From Stromatinia cepivora (Eukaryota; Ascomycota; Leotiomycetes; Helotiales; Sclerotiniaceae), in assembly GCA_014898415.1 (NCBI GenBank), contig RCTD01000005.1, positions 1,116,001 to 1,180,000 on the forward strand: DNA of 64,000 nucleotides, given 5' to 3'. The position numbers and the translations under genes were made by a program. Of the stretch, positions 45,495-58,740 are shown piece after piece. Below the pieces are notes generated by a model, which worked only from the letters and a program-made list of their open reading frames with translations, did no database searches and was not told the DNA's origin. Positions within the stretch are counted from its first letter, which is position 1, and each line of letters starts with the position of its first letter.

Positions 45495-48400
45495 ATGGAC
45501 TCTCTGTCCGTTGGGCCGGCTGAAGTATCTGTCACTGGCCGCAGAAGGACATCTTCTGCACAGAGTACTGGTTTTGATTACACTACTAATTGTCGTGTTG
45601 AGGAGGATATCCTCTCGCGAATTCGTGCACTCGTTTTATCCCGCAATACAAGTCGTCCACCTCGAACCCCAAATCCATCCGACGAACGCAACCCTCCGCG
45701 ACACGAGACCAGAGCCTTTGGAAGCCTCGACGAATATATCACCCCCCAAAAGGCTGCAAGAGGTACACGGTCGGATTCTGGGTTCCTCGGCGTGGAGCCA
45801 CAGGCCCGTAACTTTCAGAGCTCTGACGGTAGCATGGATATCGAGGTCCCACGTATTCAAAGATCTCGACAAAACTCCAACCCTAGTGTGTCTACGAATA
45901 AACGCACAGCCAGATTACGAGGCTCGAGTTCTGCAAACGATCTTCGCATCGATGGTGGTGCTGCTGAGATTGATCCTTCCATCGATTCGAAGCTGCTCGA
46001 ATCCAAATCTACGACAAAGACGAGCTATTTTCGGCTTCCTAAGTTGGTAGTACGAGATATCGAAAAGTCCAGTAAGCCCAGCAGTTCCAAGATCGCGGTT
46101 TCATCCTGCCTTCCACCAATCAAGAATATATACCAAAAAGTGCCTACGGAAGATACTTCTGCCCAGGATATCGATCAACCTTGCCCGCATTGTGAGCAAC
46201 CAACCAGCACGGAATGCCCAGCACTTGCTGTAGCCGACGCAAAGTTATCCAGATTCTCTAAACTTCCACAGTCTCCTCCAGAGGAAGTTAAGGGTCAACC
46301 AGAAATCGCTTGCTCCCCAACATGTCCTCCAAATTGCAAAGAACACTACATTTATCATCCTTTGCCCTCCACTACCCTGCTGTCGAAGGATGAACTTCTC
46401 AAAATTGATGTAACGATGGCCCCAGATGGTGTGGCAAACCTTGACTTTGCACTCGACAATATCAAAGACCGAAAAGCTTTGGTGCGGTCCTTAAGCTACA
46501 AGCCCGAGTCCAATGGTCCTTGTGCCCAAGATAATATGAAGTCTGAATCTTCCTTTAGAACAGCAACCATAATAAACCCACGAGATACTGAAGGATCCCC
46601 ACCTCCTACCCGAGGCAGCAGTGTTAGCTCAGTTGACACTTTCCCTCATGTTTTGACCAGCGAGATGGCTGTTGATGAACTCATTCCTCTACCACTTTCT
46701 TCGGCGGTTGTCACAAACTTCAGCCTACCAGGGCCTAAAGCTAAGCCCACTGTTTCAATATCCAAAGATGAGGCTCGAAAAGCTATAATTCCTGAACGAG
46801 GTCGATCTCCTTCGATTGGATCTATCCGAGCTAAAGCAAAAACGCCGTCATTACTTTCTGGAGCATCAAGAACCTCTGTCCGCCACTCTTTACTCAAAAC
46901 GCCTATGGCCACAGGTACACCAGTAGACACCGGGCTACCAGTCCCACCTGTCTTAACAACCGTAACATTATCATCCAAAGGTACGACAGAAAAGGCTGCT
47001 ATTCCGACCCAAGTTGTCACGCCGAGTTCAGGCACAAAATTACCCATAGAGCCAATATTGGCCGATATTGCGGCGGCAGCAGAGCTCTCTGCAATGAATG
47101 CTGTGAAGGAGGGAGACGAATTTGCAAACCAATCTAGTATTTCATCGGCAGACAAGCTCGTCGTAGAAGAAATATCGCCTACGTGTATCAAGCTGGGCTA
47201 TATCGACAAGTCAAGTCCATCAGTACCTTTGCTTACTGCGGTTGTAACCGTTCCAAAAAGGCCACAACCAGCGGAAAATCCCAGCGGTTCTTCTGATAGG
47301 AAGCCTGGTATTCCTGAACGCAACAAAGCACGTACAAAAAACCTTACCGACCAGAAGTCTGTAGAAGAGATACAGCGGCGAGATGCCTCAGAAGTCTTTC
47401 CGTCTGTCGATCCTCTGAATGCATCCTATTGGGGCTTTGTTCCTGCAGTCAAAGATGCCGTTCAGGATGCAGTCAAGGTAGCTGTTCGTAATGCTGTGCA
47501 GGACATAGTCGTACCGCCTGGAATTGAGAAAGCCGAGGCAAGTGATGCATACAGAATGCTTGTTGCTGATTCTCTAGCTGAAGCAGCTAAAACTGCCGAC
47601 GAATATTTGCGACGGGATTCTTTGTGGACTCAGGCACCAGAATCCGCCCCCGAGTCTTATTTTGATGACCGGGCGGCTGAGATATCAATAATCGACTTTT
47701 CTCCTATCAAGGAAGGGAAAAATAAATCTCAGGGTCTTTCAGCAAACCCTGGTGAGATGGAAGAGATACCTCTTACCTCAACTAGCGGAAATAGGAGACA
47801 GGAATCCTCAAAAGCTACCACCACCATCTACGATGCTATTCCTCCACGGGATTCTTCGAAGAACCGCATTCTGAAGCCCAAGAATAGGAACGGAAACTCC
47901 TCTGCTGCGTCTCCTCAAAAAGACCCTCCTAGGCGTCGTGGATCGAAGGAAGGCTTGATGTCTGTTGCAGATTCTACCACCAACACTACTTCGGAGGACA
48001 GGACAATGAATAGGAAAAACACTGTTCATTGGCTCAAAGAGCTATTGAGCAGTAACGATGCATATGCACCTAGACTGACCGCCTTACCGCCACGCTCTAG
48101 ACGCGCCGAAGCTCATAGTGGGTCTAGTGGCCGCCAACGGTCGTTTACAGCACCAGCAGTGCCAGTAGAGGAGCTTTTTCTTGGAGCTACACCAAGCCCC
48201 CTCGACACCAAGCCGAAAATCACGTTCGCTGATCCGAAAGACAAGGGAGCAGCTGTTGCGGCAACCTTCACAAGGACTATTAATGACCTTGAAAAACTGC
48301 TCAACGAAGCACTATTGATTGCTAGACAAGCTGCAGAAAAAGACAATGATAACAGTGTGCCAAATCTTCTCAGTAATGCAGCTGCAATTCTGAAGGGTGG

Positions 48401-51400
48401 TCGCAAATACATGGACAACGGGACGTCATCTGTCCCGCAGAAAAGTCGAAGAAGGCCCAGAAACGAAGCATCGTCAAGCGTTGAAAGCATCCCAAGTGCC
48501 CACGAAAGTGCTCGTAGTTATTCTGGAACAAGTACCGAAGGCAATACTGACGATGATGAGTTTACCGAAGAAGAAACCATAAGTCAAGCACCTGTCGCCA
48601 ATGTTGCGGTCAAAGCACCGCCGGAAAGGCAGGAAAGGCAGGAAAAGAAAGAGGCACTCGATACAAACCTTAACATACCTGATCGGGCTTTTAGAGGACG
48701 TGAACGAAGTGCTACTTGGGACAGTTCTAGAGCCTTACATGCTTTAGACCTTCCAAGCAGTCCAAAAAAACCGCAGCCGTTAACACAGCGTCTCACTATG
48801 CCAAGACAAAGCACCGCAGGGGTCTCGCCATCATCTGAGTCCAATAGGATTGATTTCATCATAAGTAACGGCAATCTTGAGGTATGTCAAAAACAGGATA
48901 AATCACATTGCCTTACAGCCTTCTTCGTCAAAGATGTTTCATCAAAGTGTGCTAATAGAAACAGAAACCATCAAGAACCACCACATCTGGCGGTTTTGGC
49001 TGGCAAGACATATCCGAGCGTCATACGGTCCACCGGTCTCCTAGTCTTTTACGTTCCCAAAGTGATGAAGAGACGCGCCCCGGAAAGCAACTTTATGAAG
49101 AGGATGCAGCCACACTCGCCAAACTTCCCGTCACTACACTTCGTGGTAAATCTTCGGTGTCAAACAGTCTTGATGGCTCACATCCTTCTGAAACAGTTGA
49201 TTTTCAAACAGGATTTCATCATGAATACATTATGCAACATGTTGAGGGAAAGGGGGGCACCGCTCGAAGCCAGCCACGGAGTCGACTCCGAAGTCGAGCT
49301 CAATCACAGTTTCGACAAGCCGCACAGGGTGGCGAGCGTAGCGGAGGTGGAGGGGATGACGAGGACAGAGATAAGTTCGTAGAACTACGTGAACAACGCC
49401 CGCCTCTGAACCGAGATGGTTCAAACCGTTCAGTAAAGATGAACACGAATATGAGTCACCATTTCTTCAATCTTAAAGGCAAAAGACATGTCAGTCTAAA
49501 AGACCACAAAGGGTTTAGCCTAGCAAGAACTCACAAACGAAAACCTATTGCCAGAGATTGGTCTCCTTCGCGGAAGAGATTCACGGCTATCATAACGTGT
49601 CTCAGTACGTTTCTTGTTGGCCTTGTAATTGGTATCTATGCAGGCGAGGTTCCTTCGATCCAATATTCGATTGTGGACTTACACCATTTCACAGTTCTTG
49701 GGAACGTCTTCTTTTTCATAGGCCTTGCCATTCCAACTACTCTCTTTTGGCCACTTCCACTTTTACACGGTCGAAAGCCATATATTCTTGGTTCAATGTC
49801 ACTTGCCATGCCGCTGCTTTTCCCTCAAGCTTTGGCTGTTGGTGCAACACGAAATCCTAAATTGGCTGGTTGGAGAATTGGTCTACTTCTGTCTCGGTCA
49901 TTCATGGGTTTTGCACTTGGTTTTGCTAACATGAACTTTTTGTCTACTTTGATGGATCTTTTTGGTGCTTCACTTCAAAGTACTAATCCTCATCAAGAAT
50001 ATGTCGATGAAAGTGATGTCAGACGTCATGGTGGTGGCATGGGTCTTTGGCTGGGTATATGGACTTGGTGTTATCTTGGGTCTATTGGAGTTGGATTCTT
50101 GCTTGGTGCAATTATTATCAACTTCTTGACGCCTGCTTGGGGCTTCTATATTAGTATTGCCATTCTTGCGCTGGTCTTGGTTCTAAATGTGGTTGGTCCT
50201 GAAGTTCGACGGTCTGCTTTTAGACGATCCGTTGCTGAAGTTAGAAAAGATGATCAAGTGTCTAGAAGGTTGGCAAAGGGCGAGGTTAAAATGCATAGAG
50301 TACATACCGGACCAAAGTGGTGGGGTGAGGAATTCCATCATGGTTTGCTGCTAACGCAGAGCATGATGCGTCAACCGGGCTTTCTGGTTTTAGCATTTTA
50401 TCAGGCTTGGATTTATGGTCAGATTATCTTGATTATGATTGTAAGTTACTACAGCTTTTCCCGAAATAAAATCTCTTGCTAATGATGGCTAGCTTCTCGG
50501 TTCTTTGACTTCAAAATACTACAAATTCAGATCTCCATATGTTGGCGCAAGCGTGGCATCAATTCCGCTCGGTGCACTTCTCTCCGTTCCATTTCAAAAA
50601 GCAGGTATCTTCAGCCGAGAACGTAAAGAAGGGATGGAAAGTGACGACGACACATTGAAGAAGAAGAAGGTCTCCTTATCGTCCCATTTCGTTCGACGCT
50701 CGATTTTTGTTATTCTTCTTCCATTCATGGGCCTAGCTTATACACTCTCGTCCACCGGGCCACCAGTTCCATTCATATTACCTATCATTTTCGCTGCTGC
50801 CATTGGGTTTCTTTCGAACCTCGCAGTCGCTGAGTGTAATGGTATCATTATGGAGACTTTCGATACTTCTGATCTTCAGCCTGGTATGACGGGACGTCCG
50901 AGAAGCGGCAGTAAATCCGGCAAAGTAACAAATTACTCTTGTTTCCCCCGCGTGTGTGCCGCCTTTGGTATCACACAAGGTATGGGATTCTGTATTGCAG
51001 CAATGGCAAGTGGAATTGGAGGAGTTGCTCAGAGACATCTGGGCCAGCAGGCCGCCACGGGCGTAATGTGCGGTGTTTTACTCATCCTCTCTGTTCTTCT
51101 TATCGGTGTGCTCGCACGTTTCCAAGACGTACAAATTATCCCGGACTCGAAAACAGGCGAGTTGGAACGCTATCAGGCGATGAAGAGGGAACAGTATATT
51201 CAAGGTAACACGGGCAATGATGCGGATGAAGAATTTAGGCCGATTATTATTGGCAATCCCACACATATTATGCGCAGGATGAGTGTGTTAGAGATGGGCA
51301 GTATGACGAGGTGGACTGATATTCGGAACAAAAATCGATTGGTGGATGAAAAGAGTTTGGAGGCTAGACATGCAAATTTGAATACCTTGGTTCAGGTGGA

Positions 51401-51935
51401 GAAGAAGCTGAAGGAGAAGCGGAAGCATGTTGTGGAGTCGGTGAGAAGAAGTTTGAGTGGAAGTAGGGATGGGGGCGATGATGTTAAGGAGTATAGTTAT
51501 GAGGAGAGGGTTACTACTAGTAAACTGGTGCCTGCTGGTGGACGTAGTGGATATGGAGATGAGAGGATGGATTTTAGAGAGGATAGGATGGGAAAAGTAA
51601 CGGGCAATAGTGGAAGGGGGAGTAGAGTTGGGGATGTGGGGGAGAGAGTGGTGCAGGAGAAAGAGGTGACGACGACGCAGAGAAGTAGAGGAGTTTCACA
51701 AGGGGATTTAGGTGGGCTGAGAGAAATTGATTTGGGAGTTCCGGAAGGAGGAGGAGTCGAAATGGAGGAGGAGCAGGGCCGAAGGAGTAGGGGTGGTAGG
51801 AGTAGAGAAGCTAGAAGTAGAGGTGAAACAAGGGATAGTGCGAGGGATAGAGAGAGAGAGGGTTATGATCCGAGGTTGAGAAGGGGCACTGTGGTTGGCA
51901 GTAGGGGAGATGTTATTGGGGAGCTGATGAAATGA
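45495..51935 (+). CDS. Giant multipass membrane protein: disordered N-terminus plus MFS-like transporter domain
   Basis: Exons 45495..48881, 48965..50440 and 50493..51935 join in phase 0 to 2101 residues. The first 1330 or so residues are Ser/Pro/Glu-rich and largely disordered. Near 630-720 there are amphipathic helices, including a repeated DAVQDAVKVAVRNAVQDI heptad-like stretch. From about 1335 a polytopic region begins (FTAIITCLSTFLVGLVIGIY) and runs to about 1830 with about a dozen hydrophobic segments, including a motif-A-like LHGRKPYILG loop after segment 2 or 3, as in major facilitators. A charged tail (about 1835-2101) is Arg/Glu/Ser-rich. Similar fungal proteins are listed as putative polyamine or drug transporters, but no substrate can be assigned. 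The 83-bp first intron bridges the disordered and membrane parts; the frame continues 500 bp past the donor without it, which could mislead gene callers into calling two genes. Confidence 0.8.
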
Positions 51936-53237
51936 TGAAATGATGTATGGACGGGAATAGGGTTAAAGTTGCTAAATTGTCAGGTTAGAATACAGAATAC
52001 GTGGAGTGGGAAGTTGGGAGTAATAGTTGGGGGAAGGAATAGAGTAGATGGAGTAAATGAATGAATGGAATATTTTTATGAGGTGATGAAGTGTTGTGAT
52101 GAAGTGAGTTGATAAGAGACTAGAGTGAGAAAAATGCTTTGGTATGGTTGAGGTCGCTTGACATGAGGCCAGAATGTATATAATCGAAAACGTCACGGTG
52201 AATTGGGATAGCAGATTGAGGAGTAAATCGGGTAAATAGATTGATTAAATTGAATTGAATAGTTTAAGCAACCTCGGGAGATAATATACTTTGGAGTAAA
52301 TTAAGATAAAGCAAATCTAGAGAGCCGAAGAATAAATTACTAAGTAGTGAATTGCTAAGAAGTGATAAGATTGAAATGAACGAATCTAATAAATAAGATA
52401 AAATAAGATGAGATCGGAATGACAAATTCTTAATTAATTATTGTTGGAATTTGATGGATGGAGAAGGGAATAAAGGGTAGTAGATGAGGAGTAGATGAAA
52501 GTAAAGTTGTACTGGAGTAGAGTTTTTTAACTTTTTATTTATCATGCCATATTGTAGAAGGGATTGTGTGGTAAATTGTATGTGATAAATGTATCCTCAG
52601 TGAGTTTTGTTGATATGAATAATGAGTTGATAGGTTACAATCTTCGGTGAGCTTCCCGTTGATCCCTTCCGATGATTTTTCCTCTGGCCAGGAGAGGAGA
52701 AGCACTGATTTGGATATAGAAAAGTATCGGCGTGTACTTTGGAATTCGGGGTTAGAAGGATAGTTGACTAGAATATTGGGATAAAATTAATTGTTATTCT
52801 AATCAAATCCTATTTTAATAAAGTATTTAGTTTTAATTTATATATATATTTATTTATTTGATTATTCTATAATAATTATATATCTATCTATCTATCTATT
52901 TATCTACCTATCTATCTATCTCTATCTATCTATCTATCTATTTATCTATCTATTTATATGGGAATATACCTCCAATACTATTGATAAACTCCTCGCTATG
53001 CAAATGCCCAAAATTTCATGCTGGTATACATACGAAACATAAACGTGATCTCGTCCGATAAACATCATGAATGCATATACATCTTAACACTGTACCGCCT
53101 ACCGTGCCAAGCCAGCTGGAATGGAATGAAGTCCCCCTTCTTCCTTATCTTCACCACCTCGAATTTCATGACTTGTCCGCGTATTTCCAAGCTCAAGGTC
53201 GCAACACGCAGATTCTCCACTCTCCCTCCCGCCTCAC
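51936..53237. other. Intergenic region between convergent transporter genes
   Basis: Purine-rich AT sequence. A tetranucleotide (TCTA)n array sits at 52877-52960. No gene seen. Confidence 0.6.
52877..52960. repeat. (TCTA)n tetranucleotide microsatellite
   Basis: Around 20 TCTA units interrupted by TTTA, CCTA and TC variants; likely polymorphic. Confidence 0.92.
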
Positions 53238-55171
53238 TCAAACATTAGGACTAAACCTCGATAGCTTCCTCACCCTCGCTCCATACACAAAGAAAAGTAT
53301 AGGCGCGGGCACCATAACCACGCACGCAAAAGCCAACACGCTAGTGGCCCACGCCACTCCCAGCCCATTAAACATATACTGCGCGAACAGCGGAAACCCC
53401 GCTCCCGCAAAACTCCGCAGGAAAGTATTCGCCGCAATGGCCGAATTAGCATGCCACTTGTAAACATCAATGATATAATTTAAGCCTTGCAAGAAAATCA
53501 TCAAGATACCCCATCCGATGAAGACGCCAGAGATGACTTGCGGAACCCAGGTGATGTGGGGGGAAGATGTCCATGCGAACCAGAAGAGACCGACGGGGAG
53601 AATGAAGGAACCGAGGATCATGGGGGGTAAACGTTCTTCGGGGATGACTTTTCCGTGTTTTTGGAGCTTGCGCGCGAAGCGCGTTTTGGTTATCCAGGCG
53701 ATTGTGCCGGCGCCGATGAGAACGCCGATGAGGATTCCGATGAAGGGGAGGGCGGCGATGCCCGGGGACCAGCCGCGTGCTTGTTGGAAGGAGATGGGGT
53801 AGGCTTCGAAGAAGAGGTAGAGGATCCCGTAGATGAGGGCCATGTAGAGGGTGATAAGGAGGAGGATGGGCTCTTGGACGAGCATGATGAAGGGGCGAAA
53901 GAGGTAGGTTTGTACTATTGTTTGGGTGTCGAGTTTGATCTGGTGGTGGGGTTAGTTATTTGATTTGGTTGTAGATTGTAGTGGAATTTTGAGAAAAGAA
54001 GGGAAAGGTTATCTAGGGAAGTTGGAAAAGGAGAGAAAATAACTCACTTCATCAGCTTTACTATGAATAGCCCAATTTTTCGTTTCAAACCTCAATCTTG
54101 CAGCCCGCTGTTGAAGAATCCTTGGATGAGAAGTCTCGGGCACAAAAATCAGACCCAAAGTTCCGAAGCCCACAGCCAAAATCATCGTAAGCCAAGCTGT
54201 CCATCTCCAGCCCAAATACGACTGCGTGATAAAATTACCCCCAATAGGTCCCGCGATGGGACCAATAAATGTTGCTGCAGAGAAAACGCAAACCGCAATA
54301 CCACGATCTACCGGACCGAAAAAATCTGCTAATGTTCCTCCGTTAATTGCTAATGGGGCAGAGGCAAAGGCACCACCGATGAATCGGCATACCATGATTG
54401 TGGTAAGGTTTTGAGCTACGGCGACGGGGATCTGGAGGATGGCGAAACCGGCGTAGCCGCAGAAGAGAGGGAGTTTTCTGCCGAAGAGTTCGGATCCTGG
54501 GCCCCATATCTATATTTTGTTAGTTGCATTGTCTATATGATATATGTGTGCACTGTCTTGGAGCTTTTAGAAGGAGAATTAGAACATACCAAAGGACCAA
54601 CTGCAAAACCCATGACAAACAATGAAGTGCCCAATACAGCCACTTCCTCGGAAACATCATATAACTCCGCAACTTTAATTGTAGCCGTACTGAAAACGCT
54701 GGACGCAAAAGTAACGACGAAAGTCATCAAACCGAGAATGACAGTTACAACCCATTTTTTCTTCATAGGCCAGTTCATTGGATTGTCGGGATCATCCGGT
54801 CCATCCCAAGTTATCAGATTCGGGTCATGTTCTTCCTTCTCTCTTTTCAAACTCAACGCAGTTTCCTTTTCCTTCTCGCCTTGTGCTTCTACGTCGACAT
54901 CTTCTTTCGCTAATGTTGTAGTGTGACTACTTCCTCCTGATGGTTCTTCATCGGTGCATTGTCCGGGAAAGGGTTCTGTGTCGATACTATCGCTATCATT
55001 CCATCTCTCCTCATTCACATGTTCATGCTCATTAGACATTCTACCAGTATCCGAATTCGTACCGACAGCCTTATTCAAATCCTGCTCAATAGCCTTTCTG
55101 GAACTTGACCTAGAATTAGCTCCAAACCCTGCACCAGACTGAATCCTCGTGCTGCGATGCTCCTCTATCAT
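53238..55171 (-). CDS. MFS transporter, DHA1 drug:H+ antiporter type
   Basis: Exons 55171..54590, 54509..54048 and 53939..53238 give 581 residues; introns are 80 and 108 bp and all junctions are phase 0. A polar N-terminus of about 135 residues ends in DDPDNPMNWPMKKKW, the pre-TM1 motif of fungal DHA1 transporters. The motif-A equivalent is GPGSELFGRKLPL after TM2. TM4 to TM6 carry MVCRFIGGAFASAPLAINGG and a motif-C-like TFIGPIAGPIGGNFI, the antiporter signature. The second six-helix bundle starts near residue 360 (LITLYMALIYGILYLFFEAYP). Relatives (Flr1, Tpo1, mfsM2-type) export drugs or polyamines at the plasma membrane; the substrate is unknown. It has the opposite orientation to the giant MFS-like gene. 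Confidence 0.92.
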
Positions 55172-56459
55172 AAAAAGGGGGATCTCTTGCGCCTAGGGGG
55201 AAGTAGATCTATTTATGATTTATAGGAGTTTTGAGTGGAAGGCTGGTATGCGGGTCCTTGATGAGGTACACAAGGGATGTGCACAAATATATGGATTCTT
55301 TTCTGCAATTTTTGAAATATTTATCCCAGGAGATCGGGAAGTGGATACGATACAGAAGAATGTCTTGTAAACTTGGTTCTCGAAGGATTTTAAGGGTCGG
55401 CCGAGCCCAACTTTGGGAATGTGTGGGTTGTGAGAGGTGGGATGGTCTGTGGATGGAAGATATATGCAGAGAACTGTGAGAAATCAAACTTGGGGATATG
55501 CATAATGCATGATGATATTGTAAGATGATATATAAAATTCTTGAAAATCCTTTGAAGCACTACGCAAAATCTAACATTTGTATTGCTTGTCCTTAACTCC
55601 ACAGTGATGACGAAATTGCCATGAACTACTCGTGCGGCCGGGAAGTTCAAAAGTCCGCACGCTAAATCGATAAGAAGAAAGGGAGGGAATTCTTGAAAAT
55701 GGGGCAGTTTGACCAATAACAGCGATCACTTCCTAACTTTCGGGTAGTTTTTATACTTTTTGATAGCACGAACAGTCAGAAATGATCGTTTGAAGGGCGT
55801 GTCCACGGCAATATCGCATTTTGTCGTGTTATCTCCAAATGACATGAGCATAGCATAAAAGCCGATTGAAAAACGGAATTTGGCAGACCATTATTCTTGA
55901 CAGCAGCGGATATGCAGGCGGTAAGGAAACCCGACTTGGGAACTAGTAATGGAACTTATGGAAGGTTCTAAGCCAAAAATTGGGTAAGAGCTCGCAAGTT
56001 TTAGGGAGATGTTTCATTCAATTAGAGGTGAAATGGATTGGTAGACAATGAATGCCCCCTTGTCAGGAGTGGAGGAGTGGAGCATCTTCACTAGGAATCT
56101 TTACATCGCTAAGATGCCACTAGCCGTTGGCGGCTTCCACAGACAAGCAACGGAACGATCGGCTTGATAGCAAACGGCCGTACTCCGACTTATAGACGTG
56201 GGATGAATATGTATGTAAAATCTGATATGTTTACTGCCGCTCTCAGGGACCTGAATGCTCGACACTTGTCAATTTATTATCAGAGTACTCCGTATAATCG
56301 CAATTGCGAGATTACATACTGCGGATTATTTCAAATCTTTATGATGGGCATCAGTACTATTTGCATGATATAAGGTTCATCAAAGGGAGATCCCGTCTTC
56401 ACTCTGTCACAACAACTCAGGGATCTAAGCGCAGCTCTTAGCGCTAAAATAAGTGTCAA
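55172..56459. other. Normal-composition upstream region of the MFS gene
   Basis: Promoter of the DHA1 gene and 5' flank up to the AT-rich block. No gene; short frames lack family likeness. Confidence 0.55.
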
Positions 56460-58740
56460 AAAGTAAAATACATTTTTTTTTTCAATCATTCCGATAATTT
56501 GTGTCCATGGTAACCAACAACGAAAAACGAAAAAGAAATTTGAAAAATACTTGTTTTAATTTAGGAGATATTGCGAGTTGAGCATGGAAAGATCCGAATC
56601 TCAATTCAGTAGATTTAAGACCTATCGAATTGAGTATATATATAGTAGAATCTGATTATATCGATCGAGTAATTAAATCCGACACAAATGAATTTTCGGT
56701 ATATTTAGAGAGTTTTTATAAATAATATAAATATTGTATAAATATTTGATTTTATCTTTTTGATATTTTCTAGAATAATAAAATAAATATATTTATATTA
56801 AAAAGATTAAAGATTGAAGATTTATCTTTATTAAGATTAAAAATACTCGATATTTCGATTTAGTTTAAAATCCGATATTCTTATATAAAAATCGATCAAA
56901 TCGAGAAATAATTCTAATCTATTCAGAATTTCGATATAAAGAAGTTTATTATAATAAAGTTTTAATATACTACTCTATATATCAAGGATCTCGTTTCGAG
57001 AATTTCTAACTGAAGAATTTTATCGTCGTAATAGAAATGTGAATATAAAAATGTTTTGACCCATCGACTCGGGATTTGAAGGATTTCCATGCAAGAAATG
57101 GAGAAAAAGACGTTTAACTCCGCGACGGCCTACGGAGTACGGTTGATATCGCGCGTGCACACATGAGACAACAATCAAGGATTGTTTTCTGAGTGGATTT
57201 CTTGAGTGGATATTAGTGAATCAATCTGCTCGTAATCGTTCGGCACCGAAAAATTTGACCAATCAATTCCTGTGTAGCGGGGATTCCAGTACAAAATTTA
57301 CAGTTAGCCCCTTGAAAATTTATAAATTAGTCATGTGATAGGCTCGTGGGAAGAATACCGTAATCTTATAAAACATACCAAAAAATAACCGTGTTTATCC
57401 CATAGAGACCTTAATCAATTATATCATTACACTGATTGAAAATTTGTATAATAAAACCCAAATGATTAAAGTATTATAAATTTCAAGATTTACTAACAAA
57501 ATCATTCAAAATCATCAAAACCATTAATATTTTATTTCAAAATCTATTCTAAGATTATTTTGAATTCATCAAAAAAGATTATATAAATTTTAAAGACTTC
57601 AAAATTATAAAATTGTTGAAACTCGATTAAAATCTTCAAAATTCGAAAATCAAAAGGAATAGTTTAATATCTATTCAAATTGTTTAAAACAGTATCAAAA
57701 GATATAAAAAATATTATTGTTATTAAATAATAAATAACTCTCATTAATCATTTCATAATATAAAAATCTATGTATATATTATACTTATTCCGAATAATAA
57801 AATTAATACAATCAATATAATCAATTAAACAATTTAGATCAATTTGATCGATTTAAATTGATTAAATTGATTAAATTGATTAAATTGATTAAATTGATTA
57901 AATTGATTAAATTGATTAAATTGATTAAATTGATTAAATTGATTAAATTGATTAAATTGATTAAATTGATTAAATTGATTAAATTGATTAAATTGATTAA
58001 ATTGATTAAATTAATTAAATTAATTAAATTGATTAAATTGATTAAATTGATTAAATTAATTAAATTAATTAAATTGATTAAATTGATTAAATTGATTAAA
58101 TTGATTAAATTAATTAAATTGATTAAATTGATTAAATTGATTAAATTGATTAAATTGATTAAATTGATTAAATTGATTAAATTAATTAAATTAATTAAAT
58201 TGATTAAATTGATTAAATTGATTAAATTAATTAAATTAATTAAATTGATTAAATTGATTAAATTAATTAAATTAATTAAATTGATTAAATTAATTCAAAC
58301 AATCAAATCAATCTAAATAATTTAATTATTTGATATACAAATATGAATTTGAATTCTACGAATTCATTAATATATACAAAATTATTGAATTCATAGATAT
58401 TCGAATAAAGAAATCTAAATTAATCGAATATCAAGATCATTCGAATAAAGAATCTTTATAATACTAATTAAGATAATTGAAATAATAAATCTTTATTTAA
58501 ATTAATAAATAAAAATAAGATATTGATATATAAAAGAATTCAGAAAGGGTATATAGGAAAATTATACTTTCAATATTGAAGATTAAGAATTGTATTCTAA
58601 TATTATTCAATATTATTAACTATATACAAATCAATACCACTAACGTGGTTTATCACCGAGTGAATCATATCACCGAGTGGATCACTTTCACCTTAATTTA
58701 TATCTTTCTCTTTCAATACACGTTTTATCAATCAATTGAA
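56460..58740. other. Very AT-rich, RIP-like spacer
   Basis: From about 56460 the sequence is dominated by A and T with almost no CpA/TpG and dense stops in all frames, unlike everything before. It includes a 9-bp array (57855-58294). A short island of near-normal composition (57057-57380, with CCGCGACGGCCTACGGAGTACGG) interrupts it. At 58652-58684 the 16-bp motif ATCACCGAGTGRATCA occurs twice in tandem, possibly the terminal end of the transposon downstream. Confidence 0.6.
57855..58294. repeat. 9-bp tandem array (TTAAATTGA)n
   Basis: Close to 49 copies of a 9-bp unit (TTAAATTGA), all in register. Variants change TTGA to TTAA, i.e. G to A on the + strand (C to T of CpA on the other strand), and are clustered in pairs. 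Reading as KLI repeats is an artefact. Confidence 0.95.

Noticed and set aside
49157..50482. Separate gene starting at 49157
   Set aside because: The first codon is GTG; a clean GT..AG intron (48882-48964) joins this frame to the upstream 1129 codons.
57858..58316. 152-codon KLI-repeat frame
   Set aside because: Translation of the 9-bp AT-rich satellite, not starting with ATG.
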